From: JAAFIP01 sp043778205
GTDB taxonomy: Bacteria > Pseudomonadota > Gammaproteobacteria > Burkholderiales > Burkholderiaceae_C
Length of the DNA stretch: 64,000 nt
NCBI GenBank assembly: GCA_043778205.1
Contig: JAYWGO010000012.1
Coordinates: 1-64,000, forward strand
Direction of reading: 5' to 3'
Shown here: one piece after another, positions 42,647 to 51,235 of the stretch
How the letters are laid out: every line of letters begins with the position of its first letter
Position numbering within the stretch: position 1 is the first letter of the stretch
Program-made: the position numbers and the translations under genes
The notes under the pieces: generated by a model
The model's database searches: none
What the model was told of the DNA's origin: nothing
What the model saw: only the letters and a program-made list of their open reading frames with translations

Positions 42647-43749
42647 TTGGCAACCCCTGCTGGTGGGCCTTCAAAGCCGTCTAGGTTCAGGCTACCTTCT
42701 GCAGGCGGTGGTACCAAGTTTTTCAAGGGCCACGCGCGTTTAAGGCCATCGGTCATCTCGGCGGCATCTTGCGCGGTGGTGCGTGCAGCGCGTAGTGCCG
42801 GGGGAATGTCTTGCCGTGCGTCGCGCATAATTTGCTGCACATCGGCGGAGCTTTGCTTGACGTTGTCACTGGCTTGCACGGCGTTGTCTAGCGTGGCCTT
42901 GGTTTTGCTGGTCAGTTGCGGCACATCTTGTTCGATGGTTTTCAGCGCACTGCGCGCGCTGTCGGCAGCAGCATTGGCCTGGGTAAGCACTTTTTGCATA
43001 TCGCCCACCAGCGCTTTGCGGTCACCGTCCAGCTTGCCTGCTACGCTGGCTGCGGTGTTGCCCATGCGCTTGAACTCTAGGCTCATGGTTTCTAAATTGC
43101 CCAGCACGGTGCTGATGCTGGCGCGCACGTCTTTGCGCATTTCGCTGGCTTCGCCGGTGAGCTTTTTGGTGTCGTCCAAAATAGGCTCTACTTTGCCAAT
43201 GGCAGCGGCCAGTTTTTCAATCGCCACTTTCACGGTGCCCATCACGTCTTCCAGCTCGTTGCCGCTGTCCATGGGCAAGGTGGCCTCGGCCTCAATGCGT
43301 TTGCCCTCTAAGGCACCGGGCACGATGTCGATAAATTTGCCGCTGATCGGGCCGTCGCGGCCAAACTTGGCGTTGGCACCTGCGCTAATCAGCTTGAGCC
43401 GCTCTTGCACCACGCGCATGCGCACTTTCACGTTCAGGTTGGGCTCCAGGTCAATGTTGTCGATCTCGCCGATCTTAAAACCCTTGAGCTTGACGGGGGT
43501 GCCCACCTGCACACCTACTGCGCCAGGCAGCACCACAAACAAATGCGCCGTTGGCGTAAACCAGCCTTGGCGCCAGGCTGACAAGCCCATCAGCACCAAA
43601 CCAGAAACCACCGCCAAGATGAGCCAAAACCGCCCGGGGTTACCGCGCGCCATCTCGGCCATGTCGTGGTCTAGCAGCGCTTGGGCTAGGTTGGGCGCAT
43701 CCTTGGGCTCGGGGGCAGACGCTGGCGGTGGGTTATCTTGCACAGTCAT
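42643..43749 (-). CDS. MlaD-family MCE protein
   Basis: This 368-residue protein has one N-terminal membrane anchor (FWLILAVVSGLVLMGLSAW, about 41-59). The MCE domain follows (about 68-150: LFVVLPGAVGVQVGTPVKLK, GFKIGEIDNIDLEPNLNVKV). The rest is a long helical region with repeated Thr/Val/Gln heptads, as in proteins that bridge the periplasm to carry lipid. MCE proteins form hexameric lipid tunnels with MlaE permeases. It heads the minus-strand array leading to the caspase/CHASE2 genes. Confidence 0.85.
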   Translation of the reverse strand: MTVQDNPPPASAPEPKDAPNLAQALLDHDMAEMARGNPGRFWLILAVVSGLVLMGLSAWRQGWFTPTAHLFVVLPGAVGVQVGTPVKLKGFKIGEIDNIDLEPNLNVKVRMRVVQERLKLISAGANAKFGRDGPISGKFIDIVPGALEGKRIEAEATLPMDSGNELEDVMGTVKVAIEKLAAAIGKVEPILDDTKKLTGEASEMRKDVRASISTVLGNLETMSLEFKRMGNTAASVAGKLDGDRKALVGDMQKVLTQANAAADSARSALKTIEQDVPQLTSKTKATLDNAVQASDNVKQSSADVQQIMRDARQDIPPALRAARTTAQDAAEMTDGLKRAWPLKNLVPPPAEGSLNLDGFEGPPAGVAK

Positions 43750-43798
43750 GGGCTAGAGGATAGCGCATCCCACACGGCACTGCGTGTCCAAATGAAAA

Positions 43799-43835
43799 AA
43801 GCGGCAGATGGTGAGGTAGTCACCGTCTGCCGCTT
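43799..43835 (-). terminator. Intrinsic terminator after dsbA
   Basis: AAGCGGCAGA (43799-43808) and TCTGCCGCTT (43826-43835) pair perfectly. A further GGTGA/TCACC stem sits inside and the loop is GGTAG. On the minus strand the stem is followed by a T run. It ends the argS-SPOR-dsbA transcription unit. Confidence 0.92.
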
Positions 43836-43853
43836 GTAAGCATGGCTAGAGGC

Positions 43854-44522
43854 TTAAGCGGATTTGCGCGACTGGGCTACCAAAAAGTCAACCACCTCCA
43901 GTGCACGCTGCATGGTTTGTGCCAGCGCGCCTGAGGTATAGAAGCGGCCCGCAATACCTAAAGCGGGCACGCCGTCGACTTTGAATTCGTTTTGCAACTG
44001 GGTGGCTTTGCGTGCCTTGGAGGCCACGCCGAACGAGTTGTACATGGCCTCAAACTTGGTTTTGTCCAGGCCTTGCTTTTCAGCCCACGTAGAGATAGCG
44101 GCGGTGGTATTAAGGGCTTGCTTTTCCACATGGATGGCATAGAAAACTTTGCCGTGCAAAGCGTCTACTTTGTTCAGCGCCTCCAGGGTGTAGTACAGGC
44201 GCTGTTGCGGTTCAAAGCTGGGCTGAAAACTCACCGGTACGCGGCGCACAGACACGTCTGTAGGCTGCTTTTTAATCCATGCCTCAAGCTGTGGCTCAAA
44301 CGCGTTGCAGTGCGAGCAGCTGTACCAAAAAAACTCTACCACTTCCACTTTACCTGCAGCAGCCTCGGTGGCCACGCGTTTGTCGAGTGCCAAATAGTCG
44401 GTGCCTTCTTGGTAGTTGCGTGCAGCCTGCGCCTGGGCCAAAGGCGCGCTGGCCAAGGTTGCCATAGTGCCTGCCGCAGTGCCTGCTGCAGCCAAGCCAA
44501 AAGAAAAATCACGACGTAACAT
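43854..44522 (-). CDS. dsbA: Thiol:disulfide interchange protein DsbA
   Basis: This 222-residue thioredoxin-fold oxidase has active site CSHC in FWYSCSHCNAFEP. The N-terminus MLRRDFSFGLAAAG has twin arginines and a long hydrophobic core ending AQAQA, so export could be by Tat or Sec. It introduces disulfide bonds in periplasmic proteins. It follows the SPOR gene with a 123-bp gap in the arrangement usual for Comamonadaceae, and is closed by a strong terminator. Confidence 0.92.
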   Translation of the reverse strand: MLRRDFSFGLAAAGTAAGTMATLASAPLAQAQAARNYQEGTDYLALDKRVATEAAAGKVEVVEFFWYSCSHCNAFEPQLEAWIKKQPTDVSVRRVPVSFQPSFEPQQRLYYTLEALNKVDALHGKVFYAIHVEKQALNTTAAISTWAEKQGLDKTKFEAMYNSFGVASKARKATQLQNEFKVDGVPALGIAGRFYTSGALAQTMQRALEVVDFLVAQSRKSA

Positions 44523-44645
44523 GTAGTTGACTCCAAAATAGCCGCACTGCGACTTTGCACTTAAAAAAACTAAACCGAATGCCCTTACTTACTGGCCATG
44601 CATACTGACTCTGGGCCTACTTAAAGGTTCCCGCCATCCACTGCC

Positions 44646-45449
44646 TTAGCGCTGCACCCGCACTAGCGCGGTGTCAAAACCGCTGCCATCGAGCTTGTCC
44701 TTGGCTTTCTCCGCATCGTCTTTGTTGCTAAATGGCCCTACCCGCACACGGTAGACCGTGCGGCCCGATTGTTCACGCTCAGTCACTTTGGCATCCATGC
44801 CCATCATGGCCAGCTTGGCACGCTGGCCTTCAGCGTCTTCAGCCGTGCGAAAAGCCCCCGCCTGTACTTGGTAAGTAAACGGGTCAGCACCGCCTGCGGT
44901 TGACCCAGCTGCTGGCGCGGGCAGCGTGGTTTTAGCTTTGGCCAAGTCACCCAGCGGGTCGGCACTGGCAGGCTGGGCTACCGAGGGCGCTGCTGGCGGT
45001 TTGGCTGCCGATGCGGCTGCGGTTGGCTTGGCTGCAGAAGCTGCCGCTTTGGCCAGGGCTGCGCTGGCTGCCGCTGCGGCTTTGGCGGCAGTAGCAGCAG
45101 CTTTGGCTGCCGAGGCGCTGAGTGCAGGGGCCGATGCGGCAGGCGCTGCCCCGTCAGGCGCGGTGCCCACCGAGCCTGAGGCTGCTGGGTTGGGCTTGGC
45201 CGGGTTTTTACCGTACAGCGGGGCGTTGGGGTCCCAGTCTTTGTTTTTCTTGGTTTCGGCTGCGTCTTGCTCTGGCCCGGTACCGCGCGAAGTGGCTTTG
45301 TTGACGAACGGTACGGGCACTTTGGTAACGTACACGGCCACCGCCAATGCTGCGCCCAAGCCTACCAGCACGCCGATGATGATGCCCAAAATCGTTCCGC
45401 CGCGCTGGGCCGGAATGAAAGAGCGTGGTTGCTTCAATTGCATAGTCAT
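44646..45449 (-). CDS. SPOR-domain membrane protein
   Basis: This 267-residue protein has a cytoplasmic N-terminus, one membrane segment (about residues 18-40, GGTILGIIIGVLVGLGAALA) and a long Ala/Lys/Ser-rich linker. A C-terminal SPOR domain (about 188-267) has FTYQVQAGAFRTAEDAEGQR and YRVRVGPFSNKDDAEKAKDK. SPOR domains bind denuded peptidoglycan at division sites. Its stop-to-start distance from argS is 3 bp, so the two are cotranscribed. Confidence 0.9.
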   Translation of the reverse strand: MTMQLKQPRSFIPAQRGGTILGIIIGVLVGLGAALAVAVYVTKVPVPFVNKATSRGTGPEQDAAETKKNKDWDPNAPLYGKNPAKPNPAASGSVGTAPDGAAPAASAPALSASAAKAAATAAKAAAAASAALAKAAASAAKPTAAASAAKPPAAPSVAQPASADPLGDLAKAKTTLPAPAAGSTAGGADPFTYQVQAGAFRTAEDAEGQRAKLAMMGMDAKVTEREQSGRTVYRVRVGPFSNKDDAEKAKDKLDGSGFDTALVRVQR

Positions 45450-45452
45450 ACC

Positions 45453-47222
45453 CTACATCTTAGTGGGTGCGGACACACCCAGCACCGCCAGGCCGTTGCG
45501 CAGCACCTGGGCTGTGGCGCTAACGAGCGCCAAACGGGCTTTTTTCACGGCCACGTCGTCTACCAAGATGCGCTCAGCATCGTAGTAGCTATGGTACTGG
45601 CTGGCCAGGTCGCGCAAATAAAAGGTCGCATCATGCGGGGCAAAGCCTTGGGCGGCATTGGTCAGCATGTCGGGGTATTTGGCCAATACCAACATCAGCG
45701 CCTGGGCAGCGGGGGTGTTGAGTGGGCTGAGGTCTGCCGCGTTCAACGCATCTGCCTTGCCGCCGTCTTTCTCAAACCAAGCAGCCAATACCGAGCAAAT
45801 GCGGGCGTGGGCATATTGCACGTAGTACACAGGGTTGTCGTTGTTTTTGGCCACGGCCAAGTTCACATCGAAGGTGTATTCAGTGTCGGGCTTGCGGCTG
45901 AGCAAAAAGAAGCGCACTGCGTCTTTGCTGGTCCACTCGATCAAATCGCGCAGCGTGACATAGCCGCCTGCGCGTTTACCGATTTTGACCTCTTCACCGT
46001 CTTTGATCACCCGCACCATGGTGTGCAGCACATAGTCGGGGTAGCCAGGCGCTACGCCCAAGCCTGCAGCCTGCAGGCCCGCGCGCACACGGGCAATGGT
46101 GCCGTGGTGGTCAGTGCCTTGGATGTTGATGGCGCGCGTGTAGCCGCGCTCCCATTTGGCCAGGTGGTAGGCTACGTCAGGCACAAAGTAGGTGTACTGC
46201 GGGCCTGCCTTGGTTCCGTCCGCGTTGTCTGAAGTTGATTTGCGCCCGTCGGCACCGTCAGGGGCTGACTTTCTCATCACGCGGTCTTTGTCATCGCCAT
46301 AGTCGGTACTTTTGAGCCACAGCGCGCCGTCTTGCTCGTAGGTTTTGCCCGCTTTCACCAGCAAATCTACCGTTTTGTCTACCCGCCCGCTGGTATACAG
46401 GCTGGATTCTAAAAAGTAATTGTCAAACTTTACCTCAAAGGCTTGCAAGTCCAGGTCTTGCTCGTGGCGTAAGTAAGCGACCGCAAACTGGCGAATGCTG
46501 TCAAGATCGTTCACATCGCCACTGGCGGTAAAACTGCGGTCGTCTGCCTGTACGGTTTTTTGGGCTAAGAAGTCGGCGGCAATGTCGGCAATGTAGTCGC
46601 CGTTGTAAAAACCTTTGCTTTCGGGGTTGTCTGGGTCGGTAGGCCAGCAGGCATCGCCCGGCTTAAAGCCTTTAGCACGCAACTGGGTGGACTTGGCCAG
46701 CGTAGCAATCTGCACCCCAGCGTCGTTGTAGTAAAACTCTCGGTACACCTGCTGGCCCTGGGTGGCCCACAGGTTGCAAATCGAGTCGCCCAGCGCCGCT
46801 TGGCGACCATGGCCCACGTGCAGCGGGCCAGTGGGGTTGGCGCTGACAAACTCCACCATCATCTTTTGGCCAGTTTCTTTTTGGTAGCCATAGCAGTTGC
46901 CTTGCGCCAGCACCTCACGCACCACCTGCTGCTTGGCCTCGGGTTTAAGGCGAAAATTAATAAAGCCAGGCCCGGCAATCTCCACCGCAGCCACCCAGTT
47001 GCTAAACGCCTGTGTTTTCAAAAGCGACTCGCGCAAAGTCTCGGCTAAAGCACGCGGATTGAGCTTAAGCGTCTTGGCCAGCTGCATCGCCGCCGTGCAG
47101 GCAAAGTCCCCATGCTCGGCCACCTTGGGCGACTCCAGCGCCGCCCGCGCGCCTGCGCCAGGACTCAAAGATTCAAGTTCGCCAGCCAGCGCGGCCAGCA
47201 GTTGTTGTTTCACTAATTGCAT
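45453..47222 (-). CDS. argS: Arginyl-tRNA synthetase
   Basis: This 589-residue class I synthetase charges tRNA-Arg. The HIGH-type motif is in ANPTGPLHVGHGRQAALGD near residue 132. Other family segments are DRVMRKS, YFVPDVAYHLAKWERGY and the C-terminal anticodon-binding RDLASQYHSYYDAERIL. Between DRVMRK and YTYFVPD is an extra stretch of about 20 residues (about 319-338) built of two similar units, KSAPDGADGR and KSTSDNADGT. It looks like an in-frame duplication close to the active-site loop; function is presumably kept because the gene is essential. Confidence 0.93.
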   Translation of the reverse strand: MQLVKQQLLAALAGELESLSPGAGARAALESPKVAEHGDFACTAAMQLAKTLKLNPRALAETLRESLLKTQAFSNWVAAVEIAGPGFINFRLKPEAKQQVVREVLAQGNCYGYQKETGQKMMVEFVSANPTGPLHVGHGRQAALGDSICNLWATQGQQVYREFYYNDAGVQIATLAKSTQLRAKGFKPGDACWPTDPDNPESKGFYNGDYIADIAADFLAQKTVQADDRSFTASGDVNDLDSIRQFAVAYLRHEQDLDLQAFEVKFDNYFLESSLYTSGRVDKTVDLLVKAGKTYEQDGALWLKSTDYGDDKDRVMRKSAPDGADGRKSTSDNADGTKAGPQYTYFVPDVAYHLAKWERGYTRAINIQGTDHHGTIARVRAGLQAAGLGVAPGYPDYVLHTMVRVIKDGEEVKIGKRAGGYVTLRDLIEWTSKDAVRFFLLSRKPDTEYTFDVNLAVAKNNDNPVYYVQYAHARICSVLAAWFEKDGGKADALNAADLSPLNTPAAQALMLVLAKYPDMLTNAAQGFAPHDATFYLRDLASQYHSYYDAERILVDDVAVKKARLALVSATAQVLRNGLAVLGVSAPTKM

Positions 47223-47266
47223 AGGGGGATTTTACGGGGGATGTTGGCCAGGGCCGCCTGCACACA

Positions 47267-47313
47267 TTAAGGTGTTCTTTAATATTCTCGTAGCCTATTA
47301 AAGAACTCTTTAA
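47267..47313. promoter_or_regulatory. AT-rich inverted repeat between argS and vapC
   Basis: GTTCTTTAATA (47274-47284) is perfectly inverted as TATTAAAGAAC (47296-47306), with matching TTAA outer ends. It lies just past the vapC stop (47319) and 45 bp before the argS start, both genes on the minus strand. It may be an argS operator or promoter element, or a vapC terminator. Confidence 0.5.
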
Positions 47314-47318
47314 TTGCG

Positions 47319-47759
47319 CTAGCCAACCACTACCTGTACACCCACCAAAGCCATGCGCGCCGCTGCTGCCTGCCCATGGTCAAAAGTGACGAAGTGGGTA
47401 GCACCCAAACGCGCTGCTATGACAACATGCAGTGCATCCGCCGCCCGCAGCGGCTGGCTGGCAATTTGCACGGCCAGCTCGCCTGCTCGAACAATGTCAG
47501 TTGAGAGCGTGGGAGCGGAAGCAAACTTGGCGGCACGCAGCACATCCAAGGCCGAAGCCACGGCGGACACATCAGCCGCGTCAATCAAACCCGCTCGGTG
47601 TTTGGCCGCGATGGCGCAGCGGTACTCAGCACAAGCCCAGTCGCTGCATACACCGCGCAAGCCCTGCGCCATCAAGCGATTGACCAAAGCCTGCGCTGCG
47701 TCGCTGCCCGTCTCTGCCGTGAGCAGCGCCACGGCCACGCTCGTGTCCAAGTAGAACAT
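47319..47759 (-). CDS. vapC: PIN-domain toxin, VapC family
   Basis: This 146-residue PIN-domain RNase has acidic residues in FYLDTSVAVALL (Asp5), a Glu in CAEYRCAIA, Asp in RAADALHVVIA and Asp in VTFDHGQAAAA. It is expected to cleave RNA when freed from its antitoxin. The ATG lies 13 bp after the Phd-like antitoxin stop, a typical toxin-antitoxin arrangement. Confidence 0.88.
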   Translation of the reverse strand: MFYLDTSVAVALLTAETGSDAAQALVNRLMAQGLRGVCSDWACAEYRCAIAAKHRAGLIDAADVSAVASALDVLRAAKFASAPTLSTDIVRAGELAVQIASQPLRAADALHVVIAARLGATHFVTFDHGQAAAARMALVGVQVVVG

Positions 47760-47772
47760 CAGCCTGCGCGTG

Positions 47773-48054
47773 TCAGTAGCGCGCGCTTTGCCGCCACTGG
47801 GCTACAAAATTCTCTGCACTGGCAGGTGCACGCGACTTGCTGCGCGTTTGAGCAACAAAGCCAGCGATATCGCCCAGCCCGGTGGGCACTTGACTGGAGG
47901 GCGTTACTTGCAAGCCATCCGCTTGCGTACCCGACACCAAGATCAGCTTGTAACTAGGCCTGCCGTGCTTTGCGATGACCACCTCTTCCCCTGAGTCCAC
48001 CAAACTGGCGAGCTCGCTGAGACGCGCTTTGGCTTGGGCTAGGCCGTATTGCAT
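47773..48054 (-). CDS. Phd/YefM-type antitoxin
   Basis: This 93-residue protein has a prevent-host-death fold: YGLAQAKARLSELASLVDSG, then EEVVIAKHGRPSYKLI near the middle and a variable C-terminal tail that would wrap the toxin. It is the first gene of the pair with the PIN toxin at 47319-47759 and likely represses its own promoter in 48055-48120. Confidence 0.87.
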   Translation of the reverse strand: MQYGLAQAKARLSELASLVDSGEEVVIAKHGRPSYKLILVSGTQADGLQVTPSSQVPTGLGDIAGFVAQTRSKSRAPASAENFVAQWRQSARY

Positions 48055-48147
48055 GGTGATTTCCTAAAAATAGTCACTAAATGATCATAATTATAGTCTA
48101 TGAATGACCTAAAGTCAATGTCGGCCTGCGGAGTTCTCCCAAAACCG

Positions 48148-48624
48148 TCAAGGCCGGTCACGTACACCCCGTGTATTTGCGCCGCTAGCAATTCCGGTCA
48201 ACTTTCCCAAATCGGCACCGTTCGTCGGCTTGGGCATTACCAGGCTTTTCACATCGTTGAGCAACAAGGTCACCAACGCTATCAAGCCCTCCACATAGCT
48301 TGGCTCCACCTAGAGGTAACCCTCGTATTCTGCCAAGTTGCGTTTGTTATGGGCGCTGTCGAGCTGCCGCCACTGCACCGCCGTCCAGCCCACGGTGTGC
48401 TGCAGCGTTTGAAACACCAGATAACGATTTTCACTGCGATACCCATGCCAGCGCAATGCTGCCAAGCCCGCCGCATGCCCCACGGAATAGGCGGATATAA
48501 AGCGCCCTTCCAGTGAATTGGATTCTCGCTTGGCATCCTCAAGATGCTTATGCGCCATTGCCAGCAAACGCTCCACATCCAGGGCACTGGCTGGCTCAGC
48601 TTTGAGTTGCCCAATTTTCACCAA
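48148..48624 (-). pseudogene. HEPN-domain protein gene with premature TAG
   Basis: From ATG 48624 the frame encodes 104 residues of a helical HEPN-like protein (SLEGRFISAYSVGHAAGLAA, LRWHGYRSENRYLVFQTLQ, HNKRNLAEYEGYL) and stops at TAG 48312-48310. Past it the same frame stays open to TGA 48150-48148. It reads VEPSYVEGLIALVTLLLNDV and onward, which continues the amphipathic HEPN C-terminal helix. This makes a nonsense mutation likely. The usual RX4-6H catalytic motif is not visible. The upstream partner is the MNT gene, whose stop is 18 bp away. Confidence 0.7.
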
Positions 48625-48642
48625 ATTTTAGCGCAGTGCTGT

Positions 48643-49215
48643 TCATGCCACGCTCCCATACAGCACCTGAATGGGCCCGGCCAGAATGCGCTGCACTACC
48701 GACCCGGTTTCTGCACGGCGGGCACTGAACTCGCTTGGCATATACAGCTTCACCTCAATGCGCCGCCCCAGTTGCTCCTCCAACGGGAACAGCACAGCCA
48801 GCGCATCACCCAGCTGCACACTGCTCGATACCAGCAGCACATCCACATCGCTACCCGCATGCTCAGTGCCCTTCGCCACAGAGCCAAACACCAGTGCTAC
48901 TTGCAGGCGGCTGGCCAGCGGGCGCAGCGCATCTGCAATGGCCGGCACAGCCCCAAGCGTCTTGCGCACCAGATTGGCCAAATCCGCAAACACCGGGCTA
49001 TCAGGATTGGCCTTCACCCGGCGCAGATTGCCAATGCGTTCCTCCACCACCAGGCCTGCCACATGCAGCCGCTTGATCTCCCGCTGTAGGGAAGCACTGG
49101 CCAACGAGGTCAAGCGGATCAATTCTTGAATATGGAACCAGCGCTCAGGCTGGCCAAACACCCACTCCAGGACTTTGGACTGGGGTTGTGTGAACAGGGC
49201 TTGGACGGACGGCAT
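48643..49215 (-). CDS. Winged-helix MNT nucleotidyltransferase
   Basis: This 190-residue protein has a winged helix at about 10-70 (FTQPQSKVLEWVFGQPERWF, ASLQREIKRLHVAGLV). A minimal nucleotidyltransferase core follows (LVFGSVAKGTEHAGSDVDVLL, the GS-x10-DxD signature, about residues 114-134). MNT proteins neutralise HEPN toxins, in some systems by AMPylation; the winged helix should also bind the promoter. An 8-bp perfect dyad sits 9 bases upstream of its ATG. The HEPN partner downstream appears truncated. Confidence 0.82.
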   Translation of the reverse strand: MPSVQALFTQPQSKVLEWVFGQPERWFHIQELIRLTSLASASLQREIKRLHVAGLVVEERIGNLRRVKANPDSPVFADLANLVRKTLGAVPAIADALRPLASRLQVALVFGSVAKGTEHAGSDVDVLLVSSSVQLGDALAVLFPLEEQLGRRIEVKLYMPSEFSARRAETGSVVQRILAGPIQVLYGSVA

Positions 49216-49223
49216 GTACTAAA

Positions 49224-49245
49224 TTTTAGCATGATTGTGCTAAAA
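49224..49245. promoter_or_regulatory. Perfect dyad before MNT gene, candidate operator
   Basis: TTTTAGCA (49224-49231), loop TGATTG, TGCTAAAA (49238-49245): an 8-bp perfect inverted repeat immediately upstream of the MNT start at 49215. It is placed as an autoregulatory operator for a winged-helix antitoxin. Confidence 0.55.
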
Positions 49246-49484
49246 CAAGCTTCAACGGACTGATTGCCTTGTTTAATACCGCAAGTGTGTTGGCAACGGA
49301 TCGAGTGCTGTTTTTCCTACAGCACAACGAATCACGCAAGCTCTACTTATCTGCGCCACGACCAATACCTGCAAATTCGCCCACAACAAAATGCGTAACT
49401 ACTCGCAGGCGCGCTGCGACTTGGGTATCAGTCATCGGTTTTTGAACACAGATTTGGGGTGCATGCAACGCCGTCGCGTAAAGG

Positions 49485-50952
49485 TCACATCGGACATGCA
49501 GCAAATGTTTGCTGGTTTAGGTGGAAACATGCCCCTGAATCTGTCTGAATGTATAACTCATCTTTGACCCAGAACGCATTTTTTGCCAGCCCCAGTTTGT
49601 TTAATGCAAAAGTCGTTGGGTCGTTTGGAGCAGAAGTGGTCGGCGATGGCTTTGGCCCTATGTCTAACCAATATTTACGAAACGAGAACGACCCAGGCCA
49701 AAGCGACCCAAACGACCGCGAGAAACTCCAACCTTCTCCATTGATCGGAAAATTCGTTGCCGGGTCATTAACGTAATGAGCGTCGTTGGTAATGACGCAT
49801 CGTTGAGCTAAGGTGCATGTGCGATCAATGCGTCGGCCAGCGGGAATTATCCAGTCGCTAGCGGGCACAAAGTAGGTAGCGCAAAGCCCATTGAGATAGG
49901 CAGTATCAAAACCCCATGCGTTGAACGAAGCCCAACTAGCGCGATAACAGCGTTCGTTCGATTTGTACACATTGGAGGTATCGATGTAAATATCTCCACG
50001 CTTGCTGAAACGCACTGTTTCAACTCGCTGTTCCGTTATGTTGGAACGAGCAAAACCACCCCCTTTGTACCCAATACCTACCGACACGCCTGTCGCTTTA
50101 AAAACAAGCTCAGTACCAGACGAAGCGGTACCAAGATAATTATTCTCAAGCAATCCAAACGTCATCGTGTTTGCCGGATTCTCAAAATAGTAGTTTTGTT
50201 TTGCTGTGCCTAATACGCATGGACTGTCCCAAGTGCATAGCGCGGCTGTTAACAGGCACGGGGAGTTTCCTTGTAAGCCACATGTTTGCTGCGGCAAGAA
50301 AGCTGTATCAACTGTCTTAAAGCTCAGCTTTTGCTGCGCATCAATCATGATCGCATCTGCGCCCCAATACGGAGAAAAGCCAGCAACGGTTATCGTATAG
50401 TTCGTGGCATAGTTCAAGGTGAACGTGACGGGAATGTCAATGGTAAAACCGCTTGAACCTCTAGAAATCGCGGGGAAATTTTGCGTACCCTTTGGTCCTT
50501 CAAGAGTTACTGTGGCACCGGGTACTATCTCCCCCAATGTTCCATTCACAGCGGTAAGTATGTTGGTGCTGGTTTGCCCGTTCGAATATGTGAAAGTTCG
50601 GGTTCGTTCATTACCATCCAAATCCGAAAACTTGAACCGCAACTCCCCCGGGTGCAGCATCTGCACGTTTTTAGGCAGGACAGTCAGACCGATTTTGCAT
50701 TGCGATGTGCTGGTGTATCCAACTGGTGCAAAAGTCCCATTTCCACATGGAACGGAAACTGGCGCAGTTGGGGTCGGCGGTGCAACAGGCGTTACTGCAA
50801 TCGGCGGGGGTGGTGTAGCTGACGGAGGGTTAGTAACTACAGCAGGCGCTACAGGTGTTGGACTAGAATTACCCCCCCCCCCCCCCTCCGCATGCGACTA
50901 ATTGAAACAACATGGCAATTGCGCTGAGAAATTTAAGTGACTTTGAATGCAT
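49485..50952 (-). CDS. Putative surface lipoprotein, frame broken at poly-G tract
   Basis: ATG 50952 gives a signal peptide (LKFLSAIAMLLFQLVACGGG-like, lipobox LVAC) that runs into a tract of 15 G on the minus strand (50886-50872) and hits TAA at once. With 14, 11 or 17 G the frame joins a Pro/Thr/Val-rich linker (PTPVAPAVVTNPPSATPPPP). It then runs straight into the 393-residue frame ending at 49485. The body is rich in Thr, Asn, Gly and Cys (ADAIMIDAQQKLSFKTVDTA, QTCGLQGNSPCLL), typical of secreted proteins; no domain recognised. Either phase variation by slippage, OFF here, or a homopolymer error. Confidence 0.75.
50872..50886. repeat. Homopolymer tract of 15 C (G on coding strand)
   Basis: Fifteen consecutive C on the plus strand directly after the lipoprotein lipobox Cys codon. 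Such tracts slip during replication and can switch genes on and off; they are also prone to sequencing indels. Confidence 0.9.
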
Positions 50953-51235
50953 TTGCACCGCCGTAATGGTTAGGTAGTTGAATAAATGTAGGTGATCATT
51001 CTCAATTTCGACTTTGCCTTCTCAACCAAATGTGAATGGCTCTGCGTCGAACTGCTTTGTAAATTATGACTCACATTTACACAATTGGCTACACCCTGTG
51101 TGACGACTTCACAAATGCGCATGGGCTCTGCAGCCTTGCAAGCCAACAGGTAGGATGAACTGTAAAGTGCGCTCAAAATATTCAAAGCTCTCTTGGCCTA
51201 GGGCGTTTTCATGAAAAAACAGAGCCCACGGCAGT
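50953..51235. other. Intergenic, no gene seen
   Basis: Holds the promoter of the lipoprotein gene and the 3' side of pemK. A 71-codon minus-strand frame exists but shows no domain or credible start signal. The sequence is AT-richer than average. Confidence 0.4.

Noticed and set aside
50970..51185. 71-codon minus-strand frame between the lipoprotein and pemK
   Set aside because: No recognisable protein character; it sits in an AT-rich promoter-like stretch.
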